Shown here: one piece after another, positions 6,874 to 8,841 of the stretch
Position numbering within the stretch: position 1 is the first letter of the stretch
Layout: every line of letters starts with the position of its first letter
Assembly: GCA_021129875.1 (NCBI GenBank)
Contig: JAJOKK010000185.1
Location: 6,877-15,717 of the forward strand
Length of the DNA stretch: 8,841 bases
Origin: Candidatus Bipolaricaulota bacterium
GTDB lineage: Bacteria; Bipolaricaulota; Bipolaricaulia; UBA7950; UBA9294
Direction of reading: 5' to 3'
Notes under the pieces: generated by a model
Database searches by the model: none
What the model saw: only the letters and a program-made list of their open reading frames with translations
What the model was told of the DNA's origin: nothing
Made by a program: the position numbers and the translations under genes

Positions 6874-7241
6874 AGCTTGACCTTCTGATGGCCCGATACC
6901 TGACTAGGCAGACGGAGACGCAACGGAAGCACTTCCCGTTCGCCACCATGATCGAGCCGCTTGAAGCGTGCAACCTGTGCACAAACAGCCTTCTATTACG
7001 AGAGAAACTCGACCTCTTCCGCCCGTCCCCCTACCTCTCGTTCGTCGTCCATCTTGACAGCACCGAAAAAGCGCACAACGCGGTGACAAAGCACGAAGGC
7101 GCCTACTCTAAAGCACTCGCGTGCAGACTCCGAGTCACCACGAACTCAACCCTTTTCCACAGCACGGACGTAGCAGATCTGCGCACCCTCTCCCACCCGC
7201 TCGACCTGCTGGCATTAGTCCGCGCGGAGAGGAAGAGGTGA
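6870..7241 (+). pseudogene. hpnH: HpnH-like radical SAM protein (adenosylhopane synthase), internally deleted
   Basis: HpnH joins a 5'-deoxyadenosyl group to hopene in extended-hopanoid synthesis. The 123-codon frame keeps recognisable HpnH blocks in order: LKLDLLMARYLTRQ and FPFATMIEPLEACNL at the N-terminus, then CTNSLLLREKLDLF, PSPYLSFVVHLD, and finally RVTTNSTLFHSTDVADL. The normal protein has well over 300 residues. Between CNL (34-36) and CTN (37-39) the stretch with the other cluster cysteines and the SAM-binding glycine motif is gone. A shorter deletion lies near residues 83-86, and everything after about residue 107 is lost or unrelated. No functional CxxxCxxC motif remains, so radical SAM chemistry is impossible. 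The original start codon is missing at the junction with the 15-bp repeats; TTG 6870 or ATG 6888 are the first possible starts, neither with a ribosome site. Confidence 0.88.
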
Positions 7242-7243
7242 TC

Positions 7244-7579
7244 ATGGTCATCGCCTGTTTCTACGTAGAGACCTGCTGGATAGGGCATCTTCCCGGCATC
7301 CGTCTTCTCCGCACGCCGACCGGTACAGCGGCGAGGGGAGCGCTCGAACGCATCCTTAGCGATGAGGAAGAGCCACAAACCATCATCTCGACCGAGTTCC
7401 GTTCGCTGCAGGCCGTGCTCGACCCGGCGGATTGCGCGCTCCCGTTCGACCCGGACCGTCCGTTGATCGGCTCTCTCCTCGCCCATCCGCTCGCCGCGCT
7501 CCGATTCGCTCGGCTTGCGTATATTGCCGGCCGCGCGATCCCGGTAGTTGTGCGCGCCGCTGAGGAAGGGATCGGATGA
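7244..7579 (+). pseudogene. hpnG: Probable HpnG-like nucleosidase remnant, internally deleted
   Basis: HpnG-type enzymes remove adenine from adenosylhopane to give ribosylhopane. This 111-codon frame has a good ribosome site (GGAAGAGG before ATG 7244) and lies 2 nt after the hpnH remnant. TIISTEFRSLQ at 46-56 resembles the nucleoside-phosphorylase-fold segment I recall as ISTGF(C/A)GAL in HpnG. DPADCALPFDPDR at 60-72 resembles the SDPAD segment of the late active-site region, and the LLAHPLAALRFARLA tail at 78-92 fits the family's C-terminal helix. In an intact protein of about 220-250 residues these blocks are far apart, so about half of the protein seems to be missing between residues 54 and 60. 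The assignment rests on remembered family patterns and the neighbouring hpnH. Alternatively it is an unknown small protein. Confidence 0.55.
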
Positions 7580-8655
7580 ACCGACGAATGGTTATCGTAG
7601 GCGGAGTAAAGAGAGGAGTAAAGATCGGCGGCGGCGGACCGATTATCGTTCAGTCGATGACGACGACCGACACCCGCGACATCGAAGCGACCGTCTCGCA
7701 AATCGTGCGCTTGCAACAGGCCGGCTGCGAAATCGTCCGTGTTGCCGTCCCCGACACCAGCGCTGCCGCCGCCCTCCCCCGGATCAAGGAGCGGATCGCG
7801 ATCCCGCTCGTCGCCGATATCCATTTCGACCATCGCCTTGCACTGGCATCGATACGGGCCGGGGTTGATATGCTCCGACTGAACCCAGGGAACATCACCG
7901 ACCCGGCGAAGGTCGAAGAGGTCGCAGCAGCGGCCGCAACAGCAGGGATTCCGATCCGCATCGGGGCGAACTCCGGCTCGCTCGCACCGGAGTTCCGTGA
8001 TTCTCACGGGCGCGCAACCGCCGCGGGTATGGTAGCGAGCGCGCTTCAGGAGATCCGCCTTCTCGAAAGCCTTGGGTTCACCGATCTAGTCGTCTCACTT
8101 AAAGGAACCGACGTCCCGATGACCATCGATGCGTATCGGGCGATCGCGCGTGAGGTCGACTACCCGCTCCACATCGGGATCACCGAGGCAGGGACCCCGT
8201 GGGGAGGGACGATCCGCTCCGCAGTCGGCCTGGGCGTCCTCCTCGCCGAGGGGCTGGGCGATACTTTGCGCATCTCCCTCACCGGCGATCCGGTGGAGGA
8301 AGTGCGCGTCGCCTACGAGATCCTAAGCGCCCTTAACCTGCGACAGCGAGGGGTTGTCTGGCGGGTCTGCCCGACATGCGGTCGGACAAAGATCGACCTA
8401 CTCATGATAGCGAATAAGATTCAACAGGAACTGACCGATCTAACTGAACCGCTCACGATCGCGCTGATGGGATGTATAGTGAACGGCCCTGGGGAGGCGA
8501 AGGACGCGGATATCGCCCTCTTCATCGGCACGAGGAACGGGACGATCTGCGTCGATGGCGAACCGGTCATGCGGGCCGTGCCTGAGGACCGTCTGGTCGC
8601 AGAGTTCGTCAAGACGGTGAGAGCATACAAAAAACAAAAAGGAGGGTCGCGATGA
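7576..8655 (+). CDS. ispG: 4-Hydroxy-3-methylbut-2-en-1-yl diphosphate synthase (IspG/GcpE)
   Basis: IspG reduces methylerythritol cyclodiphosphate to HMBPP in the MEP isoprenoid pathway, using a [4Fe-4S] cluster. The 359 residues cover the whole short bacterial form. GGGGPIIVQSMTTTDTRD lies near the N-terminus, followed by PLVADIHFD, LRLNPGNI, IPIRIGANSGSL and HIGITEAGTP in the TIM-barrel part. The cluster ligands C265, C268, C300 and E307 lie in CPTCGRTKID and GCIVNGPGEA. All key residues are present, so it should be active, unlike its damaged neighbours. ATG 7576 overlaps the stop of the hpnG remnant and GGAAGGG lies 5 nt upstream; ATG 7588 is possible but lacks spacing support. Codons 10-17 include a 12-bp imperfect duplication (VKRGVK). 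Confidence 0.97.
   Translation: MNRRMVIVGGVKRGVKIGGGGPIIVQSMTTTDTRDIEATVSQIVRLQQAGCEIVRVAVPDTSAAAALPRIKERIAIPLVADIHFDHRLALASIRAGVDMLRLNPGNITDPAKVEEVAAAAATAGIPIRIGANSGSLAPEFRDSHGRATAAGMVASALQEIRLLESLGFTDLVVSLKGTDVPMTIDAYRAIAREVDYPLHIGITEAGTPWGGTIRSAVGLGVLLAEGLGDTLRISLTGDPVEEVRVAYEILSALNLRQRGVVWRVCPTCGRTKIDLLMIANKIQQELTDLTEPLTIALMGCIVNGPGEAKDADIALFIGTRNGTICVDGEPVMRAVPEDRLVAEFVKTVRAYKKQKGGSR
7603..7626 (+). repeat. Short tandem duplication at the 5' end of ispG
   Basis: GGAGTAAAGA at 7603-7612 recurs at 7615-7624, a 12-bp period with two differing bases. It encodes GVKR-GVKI just before the conserved GGGxPIxVQSM block. It keeps the frame and lies outside the catalytic core, so it probably has no effect on activity. 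Confidence 0.75.
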
Positions 8656-8768
8656 ACAGAGGGAAGACCGTTTCAGCCGGGAGCGCTCCCCTGACAGTGG
8701 AGACTGCTCTGCAACAGGCGATCGACCGGGCGGTCGCCGTACGATGCAGGATGAAGTTGGGAAGCTGA
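8652..8768 (+). pseudogene. 5' fragment of a lost gene, possibly squalene-hopene cyclase
   Basis: ATG 8652 overlaps the ispG stop and is preceded by AAGGAGG with 6-nt spacing, a near-perfect ribosome site. The first ~32 codons look like real coding sequence and include APLTVETALQQAIDRAV. This resembles the N-terminal LxxAIxRAxxxLLxxQ helix of squalene-hopene cyclases, a product expected beside hpnH and hpnG. Before the usual QxxDGxW motif can appear, the sequence runs into the 8-bp repeat at 8751, and the frame stops at TGA 8766-8768. The cyclase idea is an inference from a short match and from position; the truncation itself is clear unless the gene resumes beyond the window. Confidence 0.45.
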
Positions 8769-8841
8769 GAGGCCGAGCGGTTGGGAGGTTGAGCGGTTGG
8801 GAGGTTGAGAGGTTGAGAGGTTGAGAGGTTGGGAGGTTGGG
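8751..8841 (+). repeat. 8-bp G-rich minisatellite, continuing past the window edge
   Basis: From 8775 to 8838 there are eight consecutive 8-bp units of the form G(A/G)G(A/C)GGTT. Three more diverged units (ATGAAGTT, GGGAAGCT, GAGAGGCC) cover 8751-8774 and lie inside the preceding short ORF. The eight-base unit shifts frame with each copy, so the array is non-coding in effect. The plus strand is rich in GG/GGG tracts separated by short spacers, which could form a two-tier G-quadruplex. Confidence 0.9.

Noticed and set aside
7261..8007. 248-codon minus-strand frame opposite hpnG/ispG
   Set aside because: Antisense shadow of the well-supported ispG; rich in Arg/Ser/Ala as expected for the reverse of GC-rich coding DNA.

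Overview
The window looks like bacterial chromosome from an uncultured-type Gram-negative lineage that makes, or once made, hopanoids. The non-mevalonate isoprenoid gene ispG is present, starts are ATG or TTG with clear GGAG-type ribosome sites, and TGA, TAA and TAG all serve as stops. I cannot name the phylum from sequence alone. Intact genes are mixed with visibly damaged ones, and short tandem repeats sit at or inside several genes.

Left part (1-2897). A gene starts at 62 on the minus strand and leaves the window. A promoter-like pair (TTGACT, 17 bp, TAGACT) precedes a DUF438/hemerythrin/PAS protein at 486-1682, whose interdomain linker contains a 15-bp repeat. A long gene-poor stretch follows. 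It holds only a frameshifted, truncated REP-associated (Y1-type) transposase remnant at 2022-2320 and a strong imperfect palindrome at 2578-2623.

Middle part (2898-4591). Three tightly packed genes encode an acyl carrier protein, a PlsC-type acyltransferase and a phosphopantetheinyl transferase. Together they look like a lipid-modification cassette: carrier, the enzyme that activates it, and an enzyme that moves an acyl chain. A 526-bp stretch with no convincing gene follows.

Right part (5118-8841). All reading frames here are on the plus strand, mostly joined by ATGA stop/start overlaps: a NarL/LuxR-type response regulator split by an in-frame TGA, an intact trans-polyprenyl diphosphate synthase, a 38-codon ORF ending in four 15-bp repeats, an HpnH-like radical SAM remnant, a probable HpnG nucleosidase remnant, intact ispG, and the first codons of what may be squalene-hopene cyclase running into an 8-bp tandem repeat. 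Hopanoid assembly would use these enzymes in order: polyprenyl synthase and IspG supply isoprenoids, Shc cyclises squalene, HpnH adds adenosine and HpnG removes adenine.

The most notable feature is this selective damage. The general isoprenoid genes are complete, while the recognised or suspected hopanoid-specific genes have lost large internal or 3' segments, often without loss of reading frame, and keep their translation-start signals.
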